Source of the DNA: Elmis aenea
Lineage: Eukaryota > Arthropoda > Insecta > Coleoptera > Elmidae
Assembly: GCA_947652605.1 (NCBI GenBank)
Contig: OX393578.1
Location: 34,973,470-35,037,469 of the forward strand
Direction of reading: 5' to 3'
Length of the DNA: 64,000 bases
A model generated the notes under the pieces. It had not been told where the DNA came from and did not search any database. It worked only from the letters and a program-made list of their open reading frames with translations. Both the position numbers and the translations under genes were made by a program. Positions 23,901 to 34,640 of this stretch are shown here, in pieces. Each line of letters begins with the position of its first letter. The first letter of the stretch is position 1.

Positions 23901-24806
23901 TGAATCATACTGAAAACAAACGTTGTGTTAGATATTTCCAAGGTATTAATTTTTTGGTTTTACCTTTAAGTGAAAAAATCGAATCAAAACATTTGGGATG
24001 CTCTACTCCAGCTTTGACTATTTTACAAGCCTCAAGAAGTACAAAGTTATGTGCAGAAATTTAATAGTGACATTTACGAAAAACAAGTGGCTAATTGGTT
24101 GTTCCGAAAAATTTATAAACCAGAAAGAGCGGAGAATTGCATTCAAATATAAATAGTTGCAATAAAAATGTTATCAATAATTTTATGTGTAAATATTCTT
24201 TTTGTTTTGATTTTTACTGATAATGTGATTTTTTAACTCCACCATCCATAGTGAAAGTTTTTGTTACGTTCATCTTTACAGCCCCCCCACTGCAAGTTCT
24301 TACGAGCCGCCACTGGATGTTTCCTATTTCTAGCAGACCTAATTGATTATGATACATGACAATATCATCTTAAATGGTCCGTTGTTTTATTAAGTACATT
24401 AAGCTCATGGTTCTTTGGCTAAATTAGACACAAACTTGTGACTTGAATGTAGGATACAAGCAAACATAAACAAAGCAGAAATATATACACTGTCTAAATT
24501 CTTTATTTAGTTTAAAAACAAATCAATGAAATACAATAATTTAATAATCATATGCATACATATATGTTGACTTTTCATCTCCAAATGCTTTATTACCAAG
24601 ATAAATCGTACTTAGTGAATTTAAAAAAATTGGTAAAGCAGTAAAATGTAAAAATCATATTTTTAATGGAAAACTTTAATAATATTATGAACTATAAGCA
24701 TATGAAAAAAAATTCATTTAATATGTACATTAAGAAAATGAAAATCTTCAGTATGTGATATCATTTTGAACACCTTGATAAGCTACAATAATTAAGAAAT
24801 CTATTT
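20915..24806. other. RIC1 3' UTR and intergenic region
   Basis: AT-rich sequence between the RIC1 stop and the stop of the convergent 104-aa gene. AATAAA-like motifs near 22243 and 22288 are candidate RIC1 polyadenylation signals. An insert at 23416-23871 has TTAA-flanked inverted ends. Near 24283-24315 the reverse strand reads CCAGTGGCGGCTCGTAAG, typical of a hAT terminus, and decayed hAT-like sequence may precede it. I see no gene here. Confidence 0.5.
23416..23871. mobile_element. TTAA-flanked inverted-repeat MITE
   Basis: The ends AGGGTAGTTCACA and TGTGAACTACCCT are inverted repeats bordered by TTAA on both sides (23412-23415, 23872-23875). Several short repeats such as GTCGCGGCACT, GTCACGACA and GCGACATC lie inside. 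The TTAA target suggests piggyBac-type integration, although the AGGG start is atypical. It is 456 bp and non-coding. Confidence 0.65.
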
Positions 24807-26087
24807 TCAGCGTGTATAAAGATTAACACCCCCTGAATGTCCTTGATCTCTTGTTCTTTGTTTAATCAGTCTTTCCTCTTCATTTCCATCATCACCAAGT
24901 CCAAATCGTTCGATAGCTTTTTCTCCCCGAATCCCGTTAAGTGCTTGATAGTAATGGGATCGTTTTGGTCCTAGTTCTGGGTCAAACGCCCAACTTTGTT
25001 CTTTATGTATCGATGGTAAACCGGCCACATTAAACTGGATTAGTTCTCTTATAAGAGTCAATGTACATAAACATGTTGAAATCGTACAGAGTAAAATTAT
25101 AATCTGAAAAAATAAATGCTATTACATTATCACAAGCTATTTAGACTTTTAATCTTCACTATGAAAATTTTAAAATGATAGTTGCAATTGGTAAAGAAAA
25201 CTTATTTTATTTTACAGGGTGCCATTTCTGCTTTTTATTGGCAAAATAAGTATCCAGCTTATTAATGCAAAGGTTTGGAACATTTTGTACATGGAATTAC
25301 AGCCAAGTAAGTTATACCTTTAAAAATATCGCAAATTAAAAAACTAAAATTTTTCTTAAAGTTGTACTTCAATTAACATCTTGATCTTAAATAAATGTGT
25401 CTGCTAAAAACATAATAATGGTAATGTATTATTTTGTTTTGAAAAATAAAATGGCTGATAAATCTCACACCTAACAAATTAGTTACAAACAATTAATACA
25501 ATGTAAAAATCATTGTACTTTATTATTTACTATTTATTATATTAGCGAGACACTGAAAATTTATATGTAGATCAATTATTTCAGTTTTTATTTAGATTCA
25601 GTGGCTAATGAGCCATGCATATTTTTTTGAACATAAAACCATAAACTTGCCCTATTCTGTATTTTTACTCTAAATTAATTTCTTATTGTGCTTATTTAAA
25701 ACATTTCTACTTTGTATAATAACAATGTTCATAAACTACCGAACAATGATTACATTACATTTAAAGCAAATTTAAAACATTCATTAAATAGCAAAAATGA
25801 TAAGTGTCGGCTCATTATTAATTTCTATATTTTAATTGAATGCATTTAAAAAAAAGTACCTATGATAACTTTTATTGAATGCTGTAAATGACTAAATACA
25901 TACATAGTAGATTTATTAGTTACATGCGTTTTTGTTTAAATATACAAAATATTTAAATGTATTAACCAATAATTTTTTTATAGTATAAATGCTGAAGGTC
26001 TATATTATATATTATTATATATTATCATTATATTTTGACGCAATTACCAAATAAAAAAATTAAACTTACCTTAAAAGCTCCTTGCAT
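24807..26087 (-). CDS. Small predicted secreted protein, 104 aa (unrecognised)
   Basis: Two coding exons on the minus strand: 26087-26070 (ATG plus five codons, MQGAFK) and 25103-24807, ending in TGA. The GTAAGT donor and CAG acceptor match in phase 0. The N-terminus MQGAFKIIILLCTISTCLCT is a strong signal-peptide or signal-anchor candidate (hydrophobic, residues 6-20). The remaining ~80 residues are polar and charged (QSWAFDPELGPKR, AIERFGLGDDGNEEER) with no cysteines, so this is not a disulfide-rich peptide. One KR site could allow proprotein cleavage, but no clear neuropeptide motif follows. I do not recognise the family. An AATAAA on this strand lies near 24505. It is transcribed away from the 72-aa gene that starts at 26581. 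Confidence 0.75.
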
Positions 26088-26580
26088 TATGAAAAATTCT
26101 AACTCACTGCAATACCCAAAATTGGCAATTTGCACTAACCAAAATTATTATTTGAGAGAAAACACAAGATATAAAAGAGCTGGAAGGGAATACCCCTAGA
26201 ACAGGTTGCATAAATTTCATTCAGTAGCATAAATTTGAACTATCAATCTTAGAATATAACGAATTTTAGTTAACTCTTAAAACATTTGCATTATAACTTA
26301 CAAAAAAATATTCTGTGAAATATTTACATACAAACTATGTTCAATTGGATTCCAAATTTTTTTAAACATCAAATAACAAATTTGCCACTTAAAAAAATTC
26401 AGTAATGATTTAAAATTTAAAGAAAAAGTAGGCTGCGTATTTTTACACTTTCTCTTTCATACATAAGCAAGTTTCACTTTCAAGGTTCATGGGCACGTGC
26501 TAAGACACATCAAGGCACATGCAGTTAAAGAGTATTAGTGAAAGTGAGGTGACAGGATTTCAAATAGAACAGTAAATAAA
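26088..26580. promoter_or_regulatory. Shared spacer of the divergent gene pair, with CACGTG
   Basis: This 493-bp interval separates the start codons of the two head-to-head small genes and must contain both 5' UTRs and promoters if the models are right. A palindromic E-box CACGTG lies at 26494-26499 in the most GC-rich part of the interval. I see no convincing TATA box at a standard distance. Co-regulation is an inference from the arrangement. Confidence 0.45.
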
Positions 26581-28048
26581 ATGTTAAAAATTACTTATAT
26601 ACTTGTAAGTATTATTAACCTTTTTAAATATAAATATATTTAAAGATGTTTTTAAATATATAACTAAAATTTAGTTCTTCATAAAATACGTTTCTTAAAA
26701 AAAATTACTTCATATAAAACAAATTTTAATTGCTTAACACTTGTGGACTTGTACACTAATAATAGTATCTGATGAAAGACTGTCACAACTTGAATCACTG
26801 CCAATCCAAATTTGTTAATATTTCACATTAATTTAAATTACAATTAGAAAAGTAATAGTGAAACTGTTTAAATAATGATTAATAAATAACTATTATAAAG
26901 GTAGGGGTAACAACTTTATAAAAAAATTTCACTTTCAATAAAAGTTAATTTTTATTAACAATTATATAAAACTTTTAGTTTTTGTAGCAAAATTTAATAA
27001 AAAATAAATGCATTAATGCTCTCCATATTTTTGGAATTATACTCGTAAGTATGTGTAACAACTTTTGTTTGAACAATATTCTAATAAGTCCAATGTCAAT
27101 TGTACTGTAGCCTAGTTTTTAAGTACCAAGGGTCAAGAGTGAATTTCTTAAAAATTATACAAAAAATATGCTTAAAGAATTTTACTTATATCGTTAAGTA
27201 AATTTTTAAAACAAGTACGATTTACTTAATTATTTGGGAAAAAACGAATTATTAAAATCCTAAAACTAATTTTATTATTTTAGTTGTGATGATATTATGT
27301 TAACAAACATGAAATCAATACTTATATTATTATTTTTTTTAAGCAAATGAAAAATATTTAATTATATACATATATATATTTTATTTAAAAGGTATTTGTT
27401 TTCACACTCGGAGGAATTGCAGCTGCTACACTAACTCCTAGAGCACCGAACTTTCAGTATTTTGAAAGGTTAGTAACTTTACCAGTTTTTTTTAAACACA
27501 CATACTGATTCATATTTTAGTGCAACCATTGACATCTCTTTATTCTATTATTAAAAATAGACCAGAACTTTAAATTTGGCAAAGGTGTTAAATTGCATGC
27601 TAATTAAATAACATTAAAATGGCTTTTATGTATTTGCCACATTTTTAAAGAGAACTGAAAAAATCTAAATATAGTTCCTTCAGTTTTTTCCGCAACTTTT
27701 TAACAATGGAAATTTTAAAATTTCATAAGATCGTACAAAAATATAAAATTGCAATTTAAACCTCAAAAGTATTATTAAAATTCATTTTGATTTGTGGTAA
27801 AGATTCATGGTACATGAAATGGTCTCATTTTTTTTTGTAACTTTAAACTAATTAGGAATATACACAAGAAAGTATGAACAGGTTTATAATTTAATTGTAG
27901 CTGTTTTAAGTAATCATTTTTAATTTATAGGCCCAAGTACAGATATCCATATTATGATGAAAATGGAGTAGGTCGTCTTTTATATGGTTACGGTGATAGT
28001 AAACTGTACCAGTACAAATCCTTTTCACCATTAGAAGGCATACATTAA
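26581..28048 (+). CDS. Small Tyr-rich predicted secreted protein, 72 aa (unrecognised)
   Basis: Exons 26581-26604 (ATG plus seven codons), 27392-27468 and 27931-28048 join in phase to 72 codons plus TAA. The first exon is too short for ordinary ORF detection. I chose it because it ends at a good GTAAGT in phase 0 and completes a hydrophobic leader, MLKITYILVFVFTLGGIAAA. The mature part is Tyr- and Pro-rich: RAPNFQYFERPKYRYPYY, then DENGVGRLLYGYGDSKLYQY and KSFSPLEGIH at the C-terminus. It has no cysteines. A small single-pass mitochondrial membrane protein is an alternative, since such subunits can also have a short N-terminal helix. I do not recognise it with certainty. AATAAA occurs near 28138. 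Exons 2 and 3 are well supported; exon 1 less so. Confidence 0.7.
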
Positions 28049-28264
28049 TTGAATGTGTACTAGTCCAGTGAGTGCAGCACTTTGTAAATTTTAACCTTAG
28101 TACATTTAGTATTTTTATTGATAATGGGATTTGATATTAATAAATATTTATGAATAAAAGCAGTGTAAATATATCAGATTAAGTAATATCAGAAATGTAA
28201 TAAAATAAATTTTTATATATATTTTTTTAAATTTTGCTCTTAATAAATAATACATACAGTACTC

Positions 28265-28909
28265 CAGGGGTGAGCAAACTACGACCTGCAGGCCACATGC
28301 GGCTCGCTACATAGATTTTACTTGCTAATTCCTTTTAAGTACTAAAGTTATATAATTAATTATATGACTAATAAAATTTAATGTATTCATACTTTTTTAT
28401 GTTAAAATTTACTTTTTTTTAAATAAATTTTAAAGGTGTATAACTCGATAACCATCCAGTTTTGGACTATGGCTTATATGACATTTTTTGCTTAAATTGA
28501 CTCAAGGAACATGCTCCTTAAGTTTGGCCATTTGGTTATGCAACATCCTGCATAGCGGACCAAATTAAACAACAATATTTTCAAGCGGGCCGCACAAACC
28601 AATATTTTGCCACGGGTATTAGGAACTTTAATCGAACAGATGGTATCAGTGGCGTAGGAAAAAAGTTTGTGTTGACAAAAAGAGTTACAATACTCACTAT
28701 TTAAAAAAGTTTGCTACGGCACTGATATCTTCGTTTTATACTGTGATACCAACTTAAACTTGGTTATTTTAATTTCGGTTCGAAATTTTCTAATGGATTA
28801 GGTGTTTTAATTACGAAATATTGTGCTAAATATATATTTAGATTATTACTTGGCGGACTGGTTCAAAACACATGAAGGGCCGCATGCGGCCCGCGGCTGC
28901 TGACACCTG
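28265..28909. mobile_element. hAT MITE, about 645 bp
   Basis: The ends CAGGGGTGAGCAAACTACG and GGCTGCTGACACCTG, with CATGCGGC-type subterminal palindromes (CCACATGCGGCTCGC and GCCGCATGCGGCCCGC), are typical of hAT Charlie-like non-autonomous elements. The flanking octamers (CAGTACTC and AACTAGTT) do not match, so a target duplication is not demonstrated. No coding sequence is seen. Confidence 0.65.
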
Positions 28910-29466
28910 AACTAGTTTATTGTATGGGAGTTAATATTCCAGACTAACCAAAAAGTGCGGAGGCATATGAATAGGAAATACTTATTTTGTTGTATACTAA
29001 ACTGTAATACATGGTACACTAGGAAATTTCTAATTAAATACCTACGGTTGTCTGAAAAGAGGCAGGTTCTGGAGCTAACAAAAAAATATGTTGAAAAACC
29101 TGTATGTAAAAATGATCCTAATTCAATCGCTTTTTCACTCCAGATATTTCAGTACAAATAAATTATAGTCAAGTTTACTTTAAAATCAATTTTATTGTAA
29201 TAAAACAAATGATCTGCAACAAATATCAATATAAATTGTGGTAGTAAAATCTGTTTAAATGTCTAATTTATAAAAAATACATAATACATTTCATCAAGGT
29301 GTTCAAAATGATGATAAATTAAAAGTATAACACTAAGAAAATTGATACAAGCAAATGTGCTTATTTAAAAATCAAAACATTTTTTTTACTAAATGTTATA
29401 TTCGGGTGCATGAAAATTGTAAATAATAATATTTTCACTTCTACTAGATATAAAGATGTATTATAT

Positions 29467-29693
29467 CAGGGCTTTCCAAGTGGCGGCCCACGGGCCACAT
29501 CTGGCCCGTGAAAGATATTTTGTGGCCCCCGAACATCTTACAAAAAATTATTCAACTTAACCCTTCACTCGATTTATACATAATATTACGTTTAGCCTAT
29601 TAGAATTTATACTCTGGTGTGGCCCACTAAAACTTAAAAGTAGAAAAAATGAGCCACCTTGATATAAACGTTGGACAGCCCTGTATTATATTA
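29467..29693. mobile_element. hAT MITE, 227 bp
   Basis: The element runs from CAGGGCTTTCCAAGTGG to TTGGACAGCCCTG and is flanked by a perfect 8-bp duplication TATTATAT (29459-29466 and 29694-29701). The interior has GGCCCACGGGCCACATCTGG, a hAT-type subterminal palindrome. No coding sequence. Confidence 0.88.
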
Positions 29694-29701
29694 TTAAAAC
29701 A

Positions 29702-32700
29702 ATGTAACACAAATTAAAGAAATTATTTTGAAATGAGTGTTGATTAATTCAGCAAGAGGGGATAAAATATAAAAACTGATTTGCTATTAACTACTTCACA
29801 GATAATATAGTCAATAATATTATATAATAAAATAAAATATAGGAACAAACCTACAAAAAAAACGACAACACATTTGTTTTTGGTATTGGATTAGTTTGAT
29901 TGGTGGTCACCTTAAAACTACATAGTAAAATATTACAAACATAGTTTTAAACATATTTATCATCAATGTTAAGCTATATTTTCATTCGATTATTAAATAA
30001 GCACTTACGAGATAACCACATTAATTTTCTTAGCGTTTTAGACAGGTTTTTTAAAGCTATATTTAAATATTTTAATTTTTAAATGGAAATACATTGTATT
30101 CTCTTATGCGGTTAACGTTACAATATTCCAAGCATAAGCGAAACATTTCATAATAAAAATAAAAACAGCTTCTGCTGGTATAATTTATACAGAAGTTCTG
30201 ACATATACAGTGATTATCTAACCTACAGTTTAGAGAAACTATGAAACAGAAGAAGTTAGTGGACAACAACGACCCAAAAATGCAAGTGAAACAATAAAAT
30301 GAACATTTAGTAAGCAAAATATAAAATGGTGATTATAGATGAAGGATTTTGTACCAAAATTTAATATGACAAAATAGACAAACGTATAAATACTTAATAA
30401 AAAATACAGGTTGCCTTACGTAAAACTGCGACCTTGTAACTTCTATATTTCTAGAGATAAATTTTTGTTTTTTTTTTACAAAATATTTAGTGACATTAGA
30501 TATTAGAGCAACAGGCTTTTATAGACACAAAACTGCTAATGAAATATTAAGCGTTAAAAAATTACTATTTTTAATGGTAGCCTACCTTTGCTAATTTGTT
30601 TATTCAACGGATTTTTTGTTATTGCCTTTATGCATTTGCATTTGACATTTGAAGCTAATTAGTTTTTGTTGTTCCACAATTTTTATTTTAGTTTAAATAT
30701 CTGAAATATTGTATTATTTCTGAAAACTTTTGTATTTAAAAGCCTATGACTATATTTTATAGCAAATGTCAATTTTCTATATCTTTATGTAAAGAAATTA
30801 CAAGGTTTGAGAATTTTGTGTGAGGCTCCATGTATATTTTACGTAAAAAAAATATATTTGGCATATCTTTACAATCAATATAAAAAACAAAAAATACCTG
30901 TTTGTAAGTTAAATACATTCAAACAAACTTCAATATTATTTAGATTAAATACATTAAATTCTGATACAAACATTGTGGTTTAAATCAAACAAAACTGAAT
31001 TATAATTACCATTACCAACATTCTCACTATTTGTAATTCTTTACTAAAACGAGTTACGTTAACAAAATCTACAGTTTTAATAAAATTTAGTAAAATATCA
31101 ATTGAAGGCATCTTCTTGTAACTTTTAAGCAGTCTTTTACATTATGATGGATCTACTAAAAGAAGTTAAAAGTTTGTACAGTTAACAAAGATAGTATTTT
31201 GTTAGATCAATAATTGTAACAAGAATTTCAACAGTTACGAAACGCAAGGGAAGCAGAGCTAGTTTAACTATAAAGAAATGTTAATAGCCATAACGACAGG
31301 AGCTTTTATTAAATATGATAACTTTGATCTGGAGTGGCAACAAGTTTGTTGAAAAAACTGAATATATTAATAATAAAATTCATAGAGTTTTATACATGTA
31401 TAGGATGGTTATTTTTTTATAAAATAGATCAATTTCAGTTATTACCTAGACCATAAAAAACAAATTTTCAGGCTAGCTTAAAAAAAAAAACAAAATATCT
31501 ATTGAATCTATTGAAAAATAAAAATAATGTAACGAAACAACAATAATCTAACTAACAAATTTAATCTAGACAAAGAATTTAATTTCATTTTTTTATATAT
31601 ATTTTTGATCCTTTAAGAGCAAATTATGATAATTAAAACTTAAAACAATTAATTTTGAACTGTATCCTAAAGATGGATATAAATATTTCATTTTCATATT
31701 CCTAATAACTGAAACTTGCTATGCTTTATATAAAATATTTAATAAAAGCTGCTGTTTTTAAATACATTAATTGCTATGATCACATTAGTAATAAACTTTT
31801 TATAAATTAGGTGACAAAAGCAAACATTATTGTGATAATAGAACTTTACATTTTGTAACCAAAATAACTTCAAAACTTTTATCAATAGTAAATGAGACCA
31901 AAAAATTCATAAATAAAAAAATAATTCAAAATTTATGATTACTTTTTATAAATTGTACTTTCACATCACTAAACATAAATGGCAAAGTTTATTATCATAG
32001 TTCTATAGACATTTCAGGACGGCAGGTGTTAAAATTTATCGATTATTTCTAACACAAGCACTTTACCTAACAGACATATCAGACTATGCACGTTCTACAT
32101 TAAAATAGTGAGAACAGATCAGAATTATCAGATCATTAAAATATTTAACTTTGAATTTGGAAAGTTCTTTTTCTGGTTTAAACCACTTACTGTATTTATT
32201 GAAGTTGAAAATAAATAAGTTATCGACTACATCATTTTGATAAATATTGGCAATATTTATTGGTTCATTTATGGGCGTCAACATTTATGATAGGCTGTCA
32301 ACTCAACTTAAATTAAGTCCAAGTAGAAACTTAAATTTATAAAATCACAACCTGTCATGTTCAGTTAAGTAACAATAAGGGTTTGCAAAATGCTCAATTA
32401 GGTAGTCAAATGTTGAAAATTAGTAACATAATTTTGACTAAATAAAGTTCAATTAAAAATGCATTCGTATTATCATTATCATAAATTTATTTAAAATTGA
32501 ATCAGGTTGAAATTTAGCATTTATCTATTTACGATTGAAAAAACCAACAGATGTTAAAAATAGGTAAAACAAAAAATGCACAATGTAGGTATATCTTAAA
32601 CTTTGATTTTATTTTGAAATGCTAAAATTTTAAAATTATGATATTACTTTGTGCTTTTGACAAGTTTTGACAGACCAATCAAGCAAAATGTTTTTAACCA

Positions 32701-33030
32701 ACCCTAATCTAACAATTCACTTTAATAGGAACCTCACGGTTTCAATAAAAAAAAAATTGAACCAAACTTAATATCATATTCAAAATATTTTCACTTTTTT
32801 CTTGGTAAAAGGATTTTCAATATTTTAGATGAATTTATCTTAAATACTTCAGAAGATAGACGTTTCTATTTGGACTGCATTTTTAATACATATATGTATA
32901 TGGATAAATTTTCTCTAGATTCAGGTAAAACAAAGTAGGCTAATATTTAGTGAAAAATGTGTACTAAGACAAATAATAAAAATAAACTATTAATACATAT
33001 AAAGTAAACGAGCTCTGACCTTAACTACCG
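29702..33030. other. Intergenic and probable CERT 3' UTR
   Basis: This 3.3-kb AT-rich stretch lies downstream of the CERT stop codon on the minus strand. Several TTTATT (AATAAA on the minus strand) motifs occur, and none can be singled out. Short frames at 30072-30317 and 32084-32284 are low-complexity and unsupported. Confidence 0.5.
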
Positions 33031-34640
33031 CTAAAACATGATTGGATTATTCTTAGTCTGGTTTATAACATATGATGTAAATCTCTTTAAAAACTTTGGA
33101 TATTCTCGCTTGTATACAGCTCTTAGTACAGAGGCTGGAGCCCAGCCACCAGGATTAACTAAAACACATAAAAATTAAGTGTCACCAAAACTGCTCAGAC
33201 TAATTCATTCAGATAATATGAAACTAAATATTTCACAGTGCGACTATATCAAGTATTTATTAGTTACTATAAATTGAATGCTTAACTAAAGAGCACATAT
33301 AAGTTATTATTTAAATGATTTCATTCACATAGCAAATTTATTTGTTTCTCTCCAATGTCAGATTTTCATGGTCAACAAAGTGCTTTATTTCTTTACTTTT
33401 TTCAGTTTTGCAATTCTGGTGATAAAGAGTTCATACAGTCTCGACTTTATATTAGTCCAGCCTTAATGTCTGTCAACTTTTATAAAATATTATTATCTGA
33501 GATTTATTATTACGAGTAGTGGCACTAGTATAATAACAACTATAAATGTGTGAAAATAATTACACAAGATTTTTTCTACAATTTGCTAAGCTAAGCAACA
33601 CAGCTTTTGTAGAAAAACTATACTTTAATGTTAAAGACGCAAGATCTTGTTATATTACTAGTGCTAAAATAATACACTTACCCACGGAGCAGTACGTTAT
33701 TTTACAAGTAATATCTCCTCTGGATATGGGGGCACCATCCTTGGGAGGGTCGATTCTTGTCTGGCAAAGTAGGCACACAGTCAAATAGATTCTAACACAT
33801 TTACCTGAATTTGTCTGTAAAAAAAGACAGATTTTAAGAGTATAATTAATTGTTATTATTCAACAAAAATGGAGGAAAGCCTCCATGACGTGTTAATTTT
33901 GTATATACTTACGGGATAATCTTTATGTTCGGTTGAATGATTGACAACGGTCCATATATCTGGTCCATCTTGATCTTGATCATCTGGCAACTGTCGCAAA
34001 TGCGACCAAAAAATGGCTTCACGTTGACTTGCTGGCCATATTCGTTTGTGCGTTTGTAAAAACAGTAACGTATCATCTGAAATTGTTTCTAATACAGTCA
34101 TTTGTTCCAATGTGGTTTCCCAATCATATCGGTATTGGGGGCTAAAGAAGTGGTGGCAAAGTTCATGGCCTGTGATCCCTTTTACTATGTGAACAGCCTT
34201 AAGAGGATCAACTACTAAACCATCGATTTCTTCTTCACGTCGATACATTTTCATTTCACCGTCTTCTGCAAACAACTGCCATCCTTTTCCACACTCACCG
34301 ACACCTAATTTCGCCATGGAAACTTGCTTTTTTACAACTCTCTCAATCTAAAACATTTAAAAAAATGAACTAACAATTTCAAGCTGAACATCAAAAGAGA
34401 AATTTATAGTAGAAAGTAAATGTCATCTAAGATTTAAATTTTATTGTGACAGAAACATTTATTTACCTCTGACCATAGACGATGTTGTGAGGCAAGAGAA
34501 GAAGTGGCTGGTGGAGTGATAGGGACAACTGAACCGCTTTTGATGCGTTCTCGCAACTCTTGTTCTTCCTCGATTTTATCCAAACCCGATTCAACAGCAT
34601 CGTAAAATTCGTCATCTGCAATCACACTATGTGGACCTTC
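33031..34640 (-). CDS. CERT1: CERT exons 5-8: FFAT motif and START domain
   Basis: Four exons clustered in 1.6 kb. Exon 5 (34640-34467) carries the FFAT motif. Exon 6 (34347-33913) holds most of the START domain with [18 protein letters not shown] and TVVNHS. Exon 7 (33814-33682) encodes [20 protein letters not shown] and [11 protein letters not shown]. Exon 8 encodes [20 protein letters not shown], the C-terminal helix lid of START, ending NNPIMF. The order and length match vertebrate CERT closely. Confidence 0.95.

Noticed and set aside
24000..24150. Possible hAT N-terminal remnant (KNKWLIGCS-like peptide)
   Set aside because: Only a few residues match loosely. The hAT-like terminus at about 24300 is suggestive, but coding similarity is too weak to annotate.
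25216..25270. Possible plus-strand exon after TTTACAG encoding GAISAFYWQNKYPAY then stop
   Set aside because: The start is the common repeat motif TACAGGGTG, no exon upstream splices to it, and it lies within the intron of the opposite-strand 104-aa gene.
28955..29161. 68-codon plus-strand open frame
   Set aside because: It lies between two hAT MITEs with no recognisable similarity, splice context or signal.
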